Numbered from the stretch's first letter, positions 13,013-21,923 are shown. The stretch is DNA of 35,045 nt from Ruminococcaceae bacterium UBA1691 (GCA_002320555.1 DCJV01000006.1:1-35045), one strand, 5' to 3'. Notes: generated by a model not told the origin, from the letters alone. Program-made: numbers and translations.

Positions 13013-15466
13013 TTATCTTTTAAATGAATAGGATAGCCCCTTTTTGGTATCCAGCACGATCGTATCCGCATCAATCACGGCAAAGGCGACCGGGCTCCCG
13101 TTTTGATCCGTCATGTGCACTGTATGGATGCCGGGGTAAGAAAGCTTGCATGCACCGCCCGCGCGGGCATAGAGTTTGCCCTCCACAAGCTTTTTCTCCC
13201 GCCAAATAAGGTCGACGACGAAATTGCCGCGCGCCACAAGCCCTTTGAAGCTGCCGCTTGCCCATGCGTCGGGCAGAGCGGGCAAGAGCTGAATACAGCC
13301 GGTGTGGCTCTGCAGGAGCATTTCGGCAATGCCCGCCGTTGCGCCGAAATTCCCGTCGATCTGAAACGGCGGATGCGTGTCCCAAAGATTGTCGAGCGTA
13401 CTGTGCTTTAAAAGCTCACCGAGCATTTTATAGCTGTGGTTGCCGTCGAGCAGGCGCGCCCAGGCGCAGATTTTCATGGCCTTGGACCAACCGGTTCCAC
13501 CGTCGCCTCGGTCCTCAAGGGAAACGCGCGCGGCGTGCTGGTATTCCGGTGTTTTCGCCGTGATATGGTTGCCGGGATAAAGGCCCAATAGATGGGATAT
13601 ATGGCGATGATAGCGTTGGACATTTTTCGTTTTGAAGCCGCGATCCGGCCACTTATCCTCCATAAACCATTCTTTAATCTGACCCCATTTGCCCACCTGA
13701 AGCGGCTTGAGAAGTGGCAACTGCTTGCGGACGGTTTCCAGCAGGGCCTGGTCGGGCAGATCCTCCCATCCGCTTTCCATGAGTCTCCGCGCCGCATCCA
13801 GCACATCCGTATAAAGCTGCCAGACGAGCTCCTGATCATAGGTATCCCCTGCGGTCACCGGTCCGTTTTCCGGGGAAAAGCTCGGCGAGGAAACCATGCG
13901 GCCGCTCTTTGCGTCAAAAATAAGCAGCTGTGTCCAGAGCCGCGCGCACTCCTCCATCATCGGATAGATTTCCTTTGCGAGTAAGGTTACGTCGCCGCTG
14001 AACGTGAAGCAGTCATATGCATTTTGCATCATCCAAGCACCGTTTGCCGGCGCCCAACCCCAGCGCCAGTCGCTGCCAGGGCCAACCACGCCCATAGGGC
14101 TGGTCTGGGTGTGGACCATCCAGCCGGTCGCCTTTGAAGCGTCCGGCTCTCCGTTCGCAAGCCGCTCGCCAATGCCCGCGTATTTTGCCGCGACAATACG
14201 GCCCGGCTCCCGCAGCGACTGCAGATGCCGCACCAGCGGGAGGGCGGTCTCGCTCAGATTCGTCGTGTGCGCGAGCCAGTAGTTCATTTGCAGATTCACA
14301 TTCAGGTGATAGTCGCTCTGCCACACGGGCTGATTCTTAGCATTCCACACGCCCTGCAGATTGGCGGGTAGGCTCCCCACGCGGGAAGAGGCGATCAGCA
14401 AATAACGGCCATACTGAAAATAGAGCATTTCCAGAAGCTTGCTTGCCTTGCCCCTTTTGTATCTTTTCAGGAGCTTGTCTGTCGGCAGAGCGGTGCCGTT
14501 CTCCTGCCCGACATTGATTTCCACACGGCCGAACAGCTCCTGATAATCGGCCAGATGCGCTCGGTAAAGCGCGTCATATCCTTTTCCCGCCGCCGCCTGC
14601 ACGCGCTGCAAAACCTGCAGCATGGGATCGATCCCGCTGCGGTATGCCGGAAACCGGTCTTCATAATCCGTCTGCGCGCACAGATATACAACGGCACTGT
14701 CCGCATCGCTGACCACCAGGGAATCCTGCCCATGCGGTTTTACCGTTCCTCCGCTGACTGCAATATGGTATGCGGCGGCATAGCGCAGATTGTTTGCCTC
14801 CGGGCTGTCCTTTCCGCCCACGCAGCCACGGGGCGAGCCGGTAAGGATGAGCGTATCCGTTCCCTCCAAACAGCAAGAGCCCTTCTGCGCGGATTCCACC
14901 CAGAAGCGGAAGCTGATTTTCTCGCTGCCGTCCGCGTCAAATTTTGCAACAAATACATTATCCGGGTAATTCATGAAGCAGGTGCGCGTGTGCCGCAGGC
15001 CTTTGCGCTCAAAGCTGACGCAGGAAACGGCGGTGCGCAGGTCGAGCTGGCGGCGGTATTGCTTGCAGGAACGCTCGCGAAGGCCTGGAAACTCAAAAAA
15101 CATCGTCCCAAAATTCTGATAGGCGCCAAGGCCCGCCTCCGAGCCCTGCAGCCGCTGCATCGCCTTCTGGGCGGCGTCATACTCCTCCGCAGCGAGCATA
15201 TTCTGGATTTCATGCATCGCCTGGCCGTTGTCATCCCGGGTGTTGCCCAGCGCATATCCGGGCGTACCAGGGCCGCCAGTCCAAAGCGTTTTTTCATTGA
15301 ACTGAATCTGTTCGCGGCGGATGCCGCCAAAGATTTTTGCGCCCATATATCCATTGCCGACGGGCAACGCCTGCTGCTCCCAGCCCTTATAATCCGTGCG
15401 GGCGGGCCTCTCATACCAAAGCACCAGCGCATTCAAGCCTTGTTCGCCTTCCCTGTCATGCTTCAT
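13013..15466 (-). CDS. Glycoside hydrolase family 95 (alpha-L-fucosidase type)
   Basis: GH95 enzymes are inverting 1,2-alpha-L-fucosidases (some act on alpha-L-galactosides). The 817-residue protein has the full family architecture: N-terminal beta domain (PVGNGYMGAKIFGG, FNEKTLWTGGPG), (alpha/alpha)6 catalytic domain and C-terminal beta domain. By comparison with Bifidobacterium AfcA, the catalytic set is present: Asn389 and Asn391 in YHLNVNLQMNYW, the acid Glu533 in SFSPENG and Asp704 in FQIDGNFG. There is no signal peptide, so it should act in the cytoplasm on imported oligosaccharides, unlike secreted mucin-degrading relatives. A promoter lies at 15508-15536 and a palindrome possibly used for sugar control at 15591-15606. 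No transporter is adjacent. Confidence 0.93.
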   Translation of the reverse strand: MKHDREGEQGLNALVLWYERPARTDYKGWEQQALPVGNGYMGAKIFGGIRREQIQFNEKTLWTGGPGTPGYALGNTRDDNGQAMHEIQNMLAAEEYDAAQKAMQRLQGSEAGLGAYQNFGTMFFEFPGLRERSCKQYRRQLDLRTAVSCVSFERKGLRHTRTCFMNYPDNVFVAKFDADGSEKISFRFWVESAQKGSCCLEGTDTLILTGSPRGCVGGKDSPEANNLRYAAAYHIAVSGGTVKPHGQDSLVVSDADSAVVYLCAQTDYEDRFPAYRSGIDPMLQVLQRVQAAAGKGYDALYRAHLADYQELFGRVEINVGQENGTALPTDKLLKRYKRGKASKLLEMLYFQYGRYLLIASSRVGSLPANLQGVWNAKNQPVWQSDYHLNVNLQMNYWLAHTTNLSETALPLVRHLQSLREPGRIVAAKYAGIGERLANGEPDASKATGWMVHTQTSPMGVVGPGSDWRWGWAPANGAWMMQNAYDCFTFSGDVTLLAKEIYPMMEECARLWTQLLIFDAKSGRMVSSPSFSPENGPVTAGDTYDQELVWQLYTDVLDAARRLMESGWEDLPDQALLETVRKQLPLLKPLQVGKWGQIKEWFMEDKWPDRGFKTKNVQRYHRHISHLLGLYPGNHITAKTPEYQHAARVSLEDRGDGGTGWSKAMKICAWARLLDGNHSYKMLGELLKHSTLDNLWDTHPPFQIDGNFGATAGIAEMLLQSHTGCIQLLPALPDAWASGSFKGLVARGNFVVDLIWREKKLVEGKLYARAGGACKLSYPGIHTVHMTDQNGSPVAFAVIDADTIVLDTKKGLSYSFKR

Positions 15467-15507
15467 TTTACCCTGTTCTCCTCTCCAATCGTTTCTGATT
15501 CTCCTTT

Positions 15508-15536
15508 AGTATAGCATATCTGCGAAGCGGAGGTAA
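15508..15536 (-). promoter_or_regulatory. Promoter of the GH95 gene
   Basis: Minus-strand extended -10 TGCTATACT (hexamer at 15508-15513) with a weaker -35 TTACCT (15531-15536) 17 bp upstream. It lies about 40 bp before the start codon. Confidence 0.6.
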
Positions 15537-15590
15537 ATATATTTTCCAGTGTTATCCCCGATTTTCGCCAATTCATCCTTTTCAAAAACG

Positions 15591-15606
15591 TTTGCATGGA
15601 TGCAAA
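15591..15606. promoter_or_regulatory. Operator-like palindrome upstream of the GH95 gene
   Basis: Perfect 7-bp half-sites TTTGCAT-GG-ATGCAAA, extended on both sides by near-matching ACG/CGT. It lies about 55 bp upstream of the -35 element, which suits an activator or a looping repressor. The sequence is not a consensus cre site. No regulator gene is adjacent. Confidence 0.4.
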
Positions 15607-15653
15607 ACGTATCAAGATAGAAGCGCGGTTTTATGCCCGCAAAAATACAAAAT

Positions 15654-15676
15654 GCGAGCCGCAATCGCCGGCTCGC
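15654..15676 (-). terminator. Terminator of the wall-polymer operon
   Basis: Perfect 8-bp stem GCGAGCCG/CGGCTCGC (15654-15661 with 15669-15676), followed on the minus strand by ATTTTGTATTTTT. It lies about 105 bp after the last gene of the operon. Confidence 0.75.
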
Positions 15677-15781
15677 AAATGCTGTTTAAGGTGCGTTTGA
15701 TGATGCACTGCCATGCCGGGCAGACGAGAAAAGCGTGGTTTTGCTTGTGTAAGGGCGCAAAATGTGCACTATAACCGAAGG

Positions 15782-16948
15782 CTACAAATGCTTTTCAGGA
15801 GCGCGTGAAACGCGCTCTACATACTCCGCCACGCGCCGGGCCGCGTTGCCGTCCGGCCGTCCGAAATGGAAGGCACGGAACTGCTCCAGGCGTGCAAGAT
15901 CCAGGATGCCATACTCAATCTCGTCCACCAGCTCCGGCATCGTCCGGACGATTTTTCCCGGCACAAACGTCTCATAGTCAAAATAAAAAGGACGGTCCCG
16001 CTCATATTCTTCCAGATCAAACGCATAAAAAATACAGCGCTTGCGCAGTAGCGCGAAATCCATCACAATCGAGGAATAGTCCGTTACCAGCACATCGCAC
16101 AGGAGAACCAACTCGCTGACATCCGGATAGGAGGTCAGATCCACAGCGCCCGTCAGCGTACGCGTGTCTGCATGAACCTGCGGATGCAAACGCACAAGGA
16201 GCGCATACTCCTCCCCCAGATGCCGGGTGAACAGGCCGGTATCCAGCCTGGAGAGCAGGTCTCTGTCCTGCTCCGGATCATCCCGAAACGTCGGCGCATA
16301 GAGCACCAGCTTTTTCCCCCTGCACTGCGGGTAGCTCTCGTCAAAACGGGCGCGCAATGCAACGAGATCATGCGGGCGAAAGAAAAAATCCGTACGCGGC
16401 GAGCCGAGCGGAAGCACCTGTTCCCTGTTCACATGGAATGCGCTTGCATAATGAGGTGCAACGCTTTCGGAGGAGCAGACGACGAAGCTAAGCTTTGCAT
16501 TCCCAGCCGCCTCCCGTGCGCGGATTTCAGGCGGCTGGTCGATATCCTGCCCAAACCGTTTGAACGCGCCCTCCGCATGCCACAGCTGTGTAACCACCGC
16601 CTTCTTGCTCAGGCGGAGGCTGGCAAGCGGCATGAAGTTATCGTTGAGAAAAATATATTTCGAACGGGCCAGTCCATATGCTTTTACGGTAAAGAAGCCA
16701 ATGGCGCGAAGGATGGAGCGCACCAGCGCGGAAACACCCGCATCCGTTTGCAGGCTCAGGTCTTTTCGCGTGATTTTGACAAAGAAAAATCCCTCGTTCT
16801 GTTCCCGAAATGCGCGTTCCATTTCACCGAGGCTATCGTGGAACCCCGCGTTATGCATGGAGATGAGCGCAACCCGTTTCTTCTGCACAGGAAAGATCCG
16901 GCATAGGTGAAACACCGCGGCATACAATGTAAAAAAAAGCTGCTTCAT
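15782..16948 (-). CDS. CDP-glycerol/CDP-ribitol phosphotransferase family (TagB/TarL-like)
   Basis: A cytoplasmic-face glycosyltransferase-B-type enzyme that moves polyol-phosphate from a CDP-polyol to a teichoic acid chain. The family pattern is clear: VTQLWHAEGAFKRFG, SSESVAPHYASAFHV, VLPLGSPRTDFFF, LVLYAPTFRDD, ALLVRLHPQVHA, then DVLVTDYSSIVMDFALLRK and CIFYAFDLEEYERDRPFYFD. With 389 residues it has only the catalytic region, like TagB or TarB, without the extra N-terminal domain of large polymerases. Because the operon makes CDP-ribitol (TarI/TarJ), ribitol-phosphate is the likely donor; primase versus polymerase cannot be decided. ATG 16948 has GGGG 8 nt upstream; a TTG at 16954 is less likely. 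It is last in the operon. Confidence 0.9.
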   Translation of the reverse strand: MKQLFFTLYAAVFHLCRIFPVQKKRVALISMHNAGFHDSLGEMERAFREQNEGFFFVKITRKDLSLQTDAGVSALVRSILRAIGFFTVKAYGLARSKYIFLNDNFMPLASLRLSKKAVVTQLWHAEGAFKRFGQDIDQPPEIRAREAAGNAKLSFVVCSSESVAPHYASAFHVNREQVLPLGSPRTDFFFRPHDLVALRARFDESYPQCRGKKLVLYAPTFRDDPEQDRDLLSRLDTGLFTRHLGEEYALLVRLHPQVHADTRTLTGAVDLTSYPDVSELVLLCDVLVTDYSSIVMDFALLRKRCIFYAFDLEEYERDRPFYFDYETFVPGKIVRTMPELVDEIEYGILDLARLEQFRAFHFGRPDGNAARRVAEYVERVSRAPEKHL

Positions 16949-16970
16949 GAACAACGCCCCGTTTCTGCCC

Positions 16971-18323
16971 TCAGGCCATCTTCTGCCTTCTGAAATAGAC
17001 GATCAGCGCCTGCACCAGCGCGCCGAACGCCGCCTTTTTCACCGCGCCCGGGAGCGGAAAACGGTAAAGATAGCGCAGCAGGCGCGGGTCCAGCATACCG
17101 CAGCCGCGCAAACGGGCATGCAACTGTGCACGTGCCTGCTTCCTTGCTGCGGAGAGGAAGCCGCGGTCCGGTAAGACATGCAGATTTGCGCACTCCGCCC
17201 ACTGCGCAGGGATCAGCCCTGCATCTGCTGTAGACTGTGGAACAAACACCTCAAAGCAGGGCATCGTCTGCAAATAAATGGACTCAAACAGCGATTCCAT
17301 CTGCTCGCGGGTTCCTTTGGCGGTGACGAAAAAGGACACGCGCGGATGCAAAGCCATCAGCTCCTTGTCCGCAATCAGATCGCGTACCGGAATATCGCTG
17401 TTGAAATCGCAAAGCTGCCCAAAGCGCTCCTCCGACATCCGCTCCCGCAGCCTGTGCATGGATTGGGCGATATAGGCGATGCAGTCATCATCCGCCCGCC
17501 AGAACAGGCGGTAGAACTGCGCGATCAAGACATAGGCCGTTTTATAGAGCACCTCGTCCAGATAGGCATCCCGGTTGACTCCCGCAGGAGGTGTCTGAAG
17601 GGCCTGAGCGGCCGCATCGTAAATCATCTCGTTTGCCGCCATGTAATCTCTAAGCAGCGGTAGACTGATGGTCTGGCTTACAGAAAAGCCCTCCGACGCC
17701 ACCCGGCGGCGGTAGCGAAGCCAGGCATCCGGACAGCCGCTGATACGCGTGCAGCAATAGGCATAGCGCATATTGAACGCGCCATCCTCTGAATAGCGCA
17801 GCGGCGGAAACAGAACGCCGCTTTCCTTGAGATGCTGTGTCAGATACAGCTTATTGCCGACCAGATAGTTCCATAGGAGATCGTAATCATAGGTGCCGAT
17901 CGTTTCCCGTTCTGAGAGCAGACCGGCATGCTCCTGCCAGCTCGTCCCCGTCCGGCTGAAATTTTGGATTTTACAGATCACCAGCTCCGCGCTGTGGCGT
18001 TGAGCCGTGTCATACAGCTTTTCGAGTGTATCCGGCTCGATCAGATCGTCGGAATCGAGAAAATAAATGTATGTTCCGGCCGCCTCCTGAATGCCGCGGT
18101 TGCGCGCGGCAGCTACGCCGGCATTTTCCTGGCGGATCGCACGGATCATGGGATATTTTGCGCTGTATTCCCGCAGGATGTCCGGCGTTTCATCGACAGA
18201 GCCGTCGTCAACGACGAGCACCTCAATTTCCCGCAGCGTCTGCACAGTCAGGCAGTCAAGCGTTTCCCGCAGATACTGCTGCGCATTATATGCAGGAATC
18301 ACAACGGATATTTTTGGCGTCAA
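16971..18323 (-). CDS. GT2-family glycosyltransferase
   Basis: Residues 1-120 form a GT-A domain: KISVVIPAYNAQQYLRETLD, EVLVVDDGSVDETPDI, ENAGVAAARNRGIQEA and the metal-binding FLDSDDLIEPDTLE. The remaining 330 residues are a helical region plus a second part near 330-400 (VSFFVTAKGTREQMESLFES) that looks like the start of another, degenerate GT2-like domain. Family GT2 enzymes of this form decorate or extend surface polymers; donor and acceptor are unknown. The start is TTG at 18323 with GGAGAGG 5-6 nt upstream. It is 22 bp before the phosphotransferase gene and 141 bp after tarJ, with an AT-rich hairpin between (18388-18415). Confidence 0.88.
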   Translation of the reverse strand: MTPKISVVIPAYNAQQYLRETLDCLTVQTLREIEVLVVDDGSVDETPDILREYSAKYPMIRAIRQENAGVAAARNRGIQEAAGTYIYFLDSDDLIEPDTLEKLYDTAQRHSAELVICKIQNFSRTGTSWQEHAGLLSERETIGTYDYDLLWNYLVGNKLYLTQHLKESGVLFPPLRYSEDGAFNMRYAYCCTRISGCPDAWLRYRRRVASEGFSVSQTISLPLLRDYMAANEMIYDAAAQALQTPPAGVNRDAYLDEVLYKTAYVLIAQFYRLFWRADDDCIAYIAQSMHRLRERMSEERFGQLCDFNSDIPVRDLIADKELMALHPRVSFFVTAKGTREQMESLFESIYLQTMPCFEVFVPQSTADAGLIPAQWAECANLHVLPDRGFLSAARKQARAQLHARLRGCGMLDPRLLRYLYRFPLPGAVKKAAFGALVQALIVYFRRQKMA

Positions 18324-18387
18324 GCGATCCTCTCCTTCTCATCATCAACCATACAGACAAGCACCGGACGCAAGCGCAAGGTGCGCC

Positions 18388-18415
18388 GCAAAAATGGATC
18401 GATACACATTTTTGC
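18388..18415. repeat. Inverted repeat between tarJ and the GT2 gene
   Basis: Perfect 9-bp arms GCAAAAATG/CATTTTTGC (18388-18396 with 18407-18415) and a 10-nt loop in the 141-bp gap. The stem is AT-rich and lacks a terminator tail, so it may act in RNA processing or be incidental. Confidence 0.4.
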
Positions 18416-18464
18416 AACACACCCCCATATGCCTATTGATGCGCTTTATCACGAGCCTGTTTCC

Positions 18465-19490
18465 TTATTTTTCCCATTTCAACACGGTCTTTCCAAAATT
18501 CCGGTTGAAATCCAAATTGAACGCGTGGTGGATATCCGCAATCTCGCGCACATTGACCTGAGCGCCCACAAGATTTTCAAAATAATGCCCCAGCTCCTCA
18601 TGCGTATCAAGCAGCTCAACCGTCTGCAAAAAATCCTTGCGCCCGCTGCGGCTGCTGCCAAACATGCGCAGGCCCTTTTCCAACATCATGCGGGTATTAA
18701 TCTCAACAAAATTTTCGGAAACGCCCATGATGGCGATCGTACCCTCCGGGTTGATGTGGTCAATAATCTGATTGATTGCGCTGCGGGAGCCGGAGCCTCC
18801 GACACATTCAAACGCATGATCCACCCATACGCCGCCATCCAGCCTGTCCACCAGGAAGGTTTCCTGCGCAAAGGTAAAGTAGGACAGCTTTTCCTCCACT
18901 GTGCCGAAGATATAGAGTTCTGTTTCCGGATAGAGATAGTGCAGCAACAGTGCCGTGAAAAAGCCGAGATTTCCGTCGCCCCAGACGCCGATCCGGTTGC
19001 GCCGCGCATGGGCGATCGAATCGAAACGGGAGATGGTATGGCGGCTGACGCTGATCAGCTCCGTAAAAGAGGCCACCTGCAGCGGAACGGTTTTCGGCGC
19101 TGGAACCAGGCGGTCAGGCCGTAGCATCACATAGTCCTGCAAAAAGCCGTCGTACCCGCTGGAGCGAAAAAAGCTCGAACGCAGGTAATTCTCCGCAACA
19201 ATATCATCCGTCTGCGTCGGCGAATTGGGGATCGGGATCACACGATCCCCGATCTGAAACGTGCCGGTCGGGTCATAGATGACTTCCGCCACGCACTCAT
19301 GGATAAGCGCCATCGGCAGCTTCGCCTTCAGCGCAGCCTCCGAGCGCATTCCCTGATAATAGCGCTGGTCGGCATGACAGATAGAAAGATAGAGCGGCCG
19401 AACCAAAATATGATCTTCGGAAAGGCGCAGCTCCTGGTAGGTCACGTCGATCATGCGCGGGGCGATCAGCTGATAAACCGCATTAATCAT
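18465..19490 (-). CDS. tarJ: Ribulose-5-phosphate reductase, CDP-ribitol pathway
   Basis: A zinc-type alcohol dehydrogenase-family enzyme that reduces ribulose-5-phosphate to ribitol-5-phosphate with NADPH. The protein (about 341 residues) begins MINAVYQLIAPRMIDVTYQE. It contains the TarJ-type block LYLSICHADQRYYQGMR and the cofactor domain GVWGDGNLGFFTALLLHYLY. The metal region follows as HECVAEVIYDPTGTFQIGDR, and the C-terminal block is EGTIAIMGVSENFVEINTR. ATG 19490 is chosen because GGAGGGAG lies 9 nt upstream within tarI; it overlaps the tarI stop by 8 nt, so translation is coupled. The longer frame from 19523 has no RBS. Pairing with tarI makes the assignment strong. Confidence 0.92.
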   Translation of the reverse strand: MINAVYQLIAPRMIDVTYQELRLSEDHILVRPLYLSICHADQRYYQGMRSEAALKAKLPMALIHECVAEVIYDPTGTFQIGDRVIPIPNSPTQTDDIVAENYLRSSFFRSSGYDGFLQDYVMLRPDRLVPAPKTVPLQVASFTELISVSRHTISRFDSIAHARRNRIGVWGDGNLGFFTALLLHYLYPETELYIFGTVEEKLSYFTFAQETFLVDRLDGGVWVDHAFECVGGSGSRSAINQIIDHINPEGTIAIMGVSENFVEINTRMMLEKGLRMFGSSRSGRKDFLQTVELLDTHEELGHYFENLVGAQVNVREIADIHHAFNLDFNRNFGKTVLKWEK

Positions 19491-20199
19491 CGGCTGCATC
19501 TCCCTCCAGCAGCGTTTTGGCAACCTTCAGATCATAGGGATAGGTGATTTTGATATTGAAGACCTCGCCCTCCACCAGGTAAACCGGCTCGCCCTTCATC
19601 ACAAAGATTTTGCAGGCATCCGTTAGGCTGTCCTTCTCCTCTTGCGTGAGGCTTTCATAGATTTCTTTAAGCTTTTTGGCGCGGAAGGACTGTGGCGTCT
19701 GCCCCTGGTACATCTGCGCACGAGGCGGAATGTTGGAAATCTCCGTACCATCCGTGCTTTCCACAATCGTATCCGTAGCCGGAATCACCGTATCGCAGGC
19801 GCCGTACTTTTTGGCGGCGGCGATATTTTCCGCAATGATGCGGTGGGTCACAAAGGGGCGCACGGCGTCATGCGTGACGATCACCGTGTCCTCATCCAGC
19901 CCATAGCGCTCTTCGATATGACAAAGGGCACGGTAAACGGTGTCGTTTCGGGAGGAGCCCCCCTCGATGACCTCCACCCGATCCGTCTGCCCCAGGCTTT
20001 TCACAATCATATTTCGCGTATGCGCCACCCATGCCTTCGGGCACAGGACGATCACCTTTTCAAAAACGGAATTGACGTAAAACTTCTCTACTGTATGCAC
20101 GATAATCGGCTTACTTCCTAGCGATAGATACTGCTTGGGCGTCTGCGTATTGCCCATCCGGCTGCCGACACCGCCTGCCAGAACTACTGCAAAAACCAT
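19483..20199 (-). CDS. tarI: Ribitol-5-phosphate cytidylyltransferase
   Basis: Makes CDP-ribitol from CTP and ribitol-5-phosphate for ribitol-type teichoic acid or related polymers. The IspD-like fold is clear: VVLAGGVGSRMGNTQTPKQY (CTP-binding loop with the catalytic Lys), VIEGGSSRNDTVYRAL, VTHDAVRPFVTHRI, and the end ITYPYDLKVAKTLLE. IspD acts in isoprenoid synthesis and has the same fold, but the overlapping tarJ gene decides for TarI. I prefer ATG 20199; a GTG at 20208 is in frame but only 3 nt from AAAGG. The gene follows tagH after an 80-bp gap holding a strong hairpin (20241-20273). Confidence 0.93.
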   Translation of the reverse strand: MVFAVVLAGGVGSRMGNTQTPKQYLSLGSKPIIVHTVEKFYVNSVFEKVIVLCPKAWVAHTRNMIVKSLGQTDRVEVIEGGSSRNDTVYRALCHIEERYGLDEDTVIVTHDAVRPFVTHRIIAENIAAAKKYGACDTVIPATDTIVESTDGTEISNIPPRAQMYQGQTPQSFRAKKLKEIYESLTQEEKDSLTDACKIFVMKGEPVYLVEGEVFNIKITYPYDLKVAKTLLEGDAADD

Positions 20200-20240
20200 G
20201 AAACTCACAATCCTTTCTGTACCGAAAAAAGGTTTTCGAT

Positions 20241-20273
20241 AAGGCCGCCTGAATCAAGAAACCAGGCGGCCTT
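20241..20273 (-). terminator. Internal hairpin between tagH and tarI (attenuator candidate)
   Basis: Perfect 11-bp GC-rich stem AAGGCCGCCTG/CAGGCGGCCTT (20241-20251 with 20263-20273) with an 11-nt loop, starting 6 bp after the tagH stop codon. The tail TTATCGAAAACC lacks a U-run, although CCTTTTTTCG follows further down. Since tarI has no obvious promoter, read-through seems necessary; the hairpin may lower or process the downstream message. Confidence 0.55.
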
Positions 20274-20278
20274 CTATG

Positions 20279-21022
20279 TTACTTCTTCTCGATCATTTCA
20301 TCATAAATCGCGCAGACCTCTTCGGTGGTTCCCTGTGCAATAATCTGCCCCTTTTGCAGAAGGATCGCCCGGTTACAGATGCGGCGCACCTGATCTGTAT
20401 TGTGAGAAACAAATACAACTGTGGTGCCCTTGTCAAACATCTTCTGGATTTTCGCTTCACTTTTCTGACGGAACCGAGCGTCCCCAACGGAAAGCACCTC
20501 GTCGAGGATCAGAATCTCCGGATCCACGACCGTTGCCACCGCGAAGCCGAGGCGCGCACGCATCCCGGAAGAATAGTTTTTCATGGGAACGTCAATAAAT
20601 TCCTGCAATTCGGAGAATTCCAAAATCTCATCATATTTGGTCTCCATAAACTTCCGGGAAAAGCCCATAGTCGCACCGTATAAAAAGATATTTTCCTTGC
20701 CGGTATAGTTCATATCAAAGCCCGCACCGAGCTCCAGCAGCGGCGCAACTGTGCCGTGAACGGTCACCGTGCCCTTCGTGGGCTTCATCACGCCGGAGAG
20801 AACCTTGAGCAGCGTGCTTTTCCCCGCGCCATTAAAACCCAGCACGCCGAGCCGTTCCCCCTTTTCAAGGGAAAATGAAATATCGCGCAATGCCCAAAAC
20901 TCCGTAAAATGCAGCTTACGGGTCAGAAATTTAATGACATATTCCTTGAGGTTGTCTATCTTTTCCTTATTCAGGTTAAACATCATGCTGACGTTGTCAA
21001 CATCAATTACCGGATTCCCCAC
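20279..21022 (-). CDS. tagH: Teichoic acid/polysaccharide ABC exporter, ATP-binding subunit
   Basis: ATPase of the TagGH/Wzm-Wzt type that exports lipid-linked polymer across the membrane. The 247-residue protein has Walker A GFNGAGKST, Q-loop region VHGTVAPLLELGAGFD (characteristic of this exporter class), signature YSSGMRARL, Walker B PEILILDEVLSVGD and switch His in VFVSHNTDQV. It lacks the long C-terminal extension of Bacillus TagH and the sugar-binding domain of some Wzt proteins. The start is GTG at 21022 with AGGAGG 8 nt upstream. It follows the permease gene by 12 bp. Confidence 0.92.
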   Translation of the reverse strand: MGNPVIDVDNVSMMFNLNKEKIDNLKEYVIKFLTRKLHFTEFWALRDISFSLEKGERLGVLGFNGAGKSTLLKVLSGVMKPTKGTVTVHGTVAPLLELGAGFDMNYTGKENIFLYGATMGFSRKFMETKYDEILEFSELQEFIDVPMKNYSSGMRARLGFAVATVVDPEILILDEVLSVGDARFRQKSEAKIQKMFDKGTTVVFVSHNTDQVRRICNRAILLQKGQIIAQGTTEEVCAIYDEMIEKK

Positions 21023-21034
21023 GTTTTCCGCCTC

Positions 21035-21898
21035 CTAAATGTGTAAAATGAATTTATCCTGATTCTTATAAAACACATAAAATCCGATCAGGAGTGTGAC
21101 AAGGCTGAAGCCGAGAGAGTAACAGAACCAGTGCCAGTTCCACATCCTGCCGAACAGGACGCAGGAGCGAAACATGGAGACAAGGGAATAGAGCGGGTTT
21201 GCCATCAGGGCGAGCTGCATCCATTTATAAAGATGGAGTTGCTCCACCTGATAAAAAATAGGGGTCAGATAAAACAGGAGCATGCAGAAGACATCATAGA
21301 GATATTCAACATCACGGAAAAAGACGTGCATCGTCGCCAAGATCATGCCGACGCCCATACACAGGATCAACAAAATCAGCACCGGCACAATGGCGAGAAA
21401 CACATAGGGCGTCAGGTGCATTTTCGTATCGGTGAAAAGCATGAAGTATCCCATTACCACAGCCAGAACCGTCAGGGAAATGAGGAAGGTGACAAAGGTC
21501 GAAATGATATTCGACAGCGGATAGATATACTTTGGTACATAGACCTTTTTAATGATCGATGCATTTCCCAGAATGGAACGCATCGATTTCTTGGTGGCCT
21601 GGGTGTAAAATTCATAGAGTAGGCGGCCGCACAGCAAGTAGGTTGGATAATTGAGAATGATCGTTTCATCATGGCCGAAAATCTGGCCGAATACCAGGCT
21701 TAGCACGATCATTGTAAGCAACGGCTGTAAAAACGTCCAGAACAGGCCTAGCACGGAATTGCGGTACTGCAGCTTGATATTTTTGTTGACCAATTCTCCA
21801 AGCAGGTAACGGTATTTCAAGAAGTTCTTAAAATATTTCTTGCGCGGGGGCTTGGTTGGTTTGCCCGCCGTGGATGATGCCGATGTAACTGCCGTCAT
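21035..21898 (-). CDS. tagG: Teichoic acid/polysaccharide ABC exporter, permease subunit
   Basis: ABC-2-type permease, 287 residues with six predicted membrane segments, partner of the downstream ATPase. The motif KNIKLQYRNSVLGLFWTFLQ, continuing PLLTMIVLSLVFG, is the hallmark of the TagG/Wzm family. NASIIKKVYVPKYIYPLSNI (coupling region) and MLLFYLTPIFYQVEQ also fit. The first 20 residues are Ser/Ala/Pro-rich and cytoplasmic. GAGG lies 8 nt before ATG 21898. It is preceded by two glycosyltransferase genes with 25- and 77-bp gaps, which places it mid-operon. Confidence 0.92.
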   Translation of the reverse strand: MTAVTSASSTAGKPTKPPRKKYFKNFLKYRYLLGELVNKNIKLQYRNSVLGLFWTFLQPLLTMIVLSLVFGQIFGHDETIILNYPTYLLCGRLLYEFYTQATKKSMRSILGNASIIKKVYVPKYIYPLSNIISTFVTFLISLTVLAVVMGYFMLFTDTKMHLTPYVFLAIVPVLILLILCMGVGMILATMHVFFRDVEYLYDVFCMLLFYLTPIFYQVEQLHLYKWMQLALMANPLYSLVSMFRSCVLFGRMWNWHWFCYSLGFSLVTLLIGFYVFYKNQDKFILHI

Positions 21899-21923
21899 TC
21901 ATAACGCCTCGTTTCTTTACATT

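Noticed and set aside
17928..19124. Plus-strand ORF of 398 codons
   Set aside because: Runs opposite the GT2 and tarJ genes and across their gap; no recognisable domain or Shine-Dalgarno.
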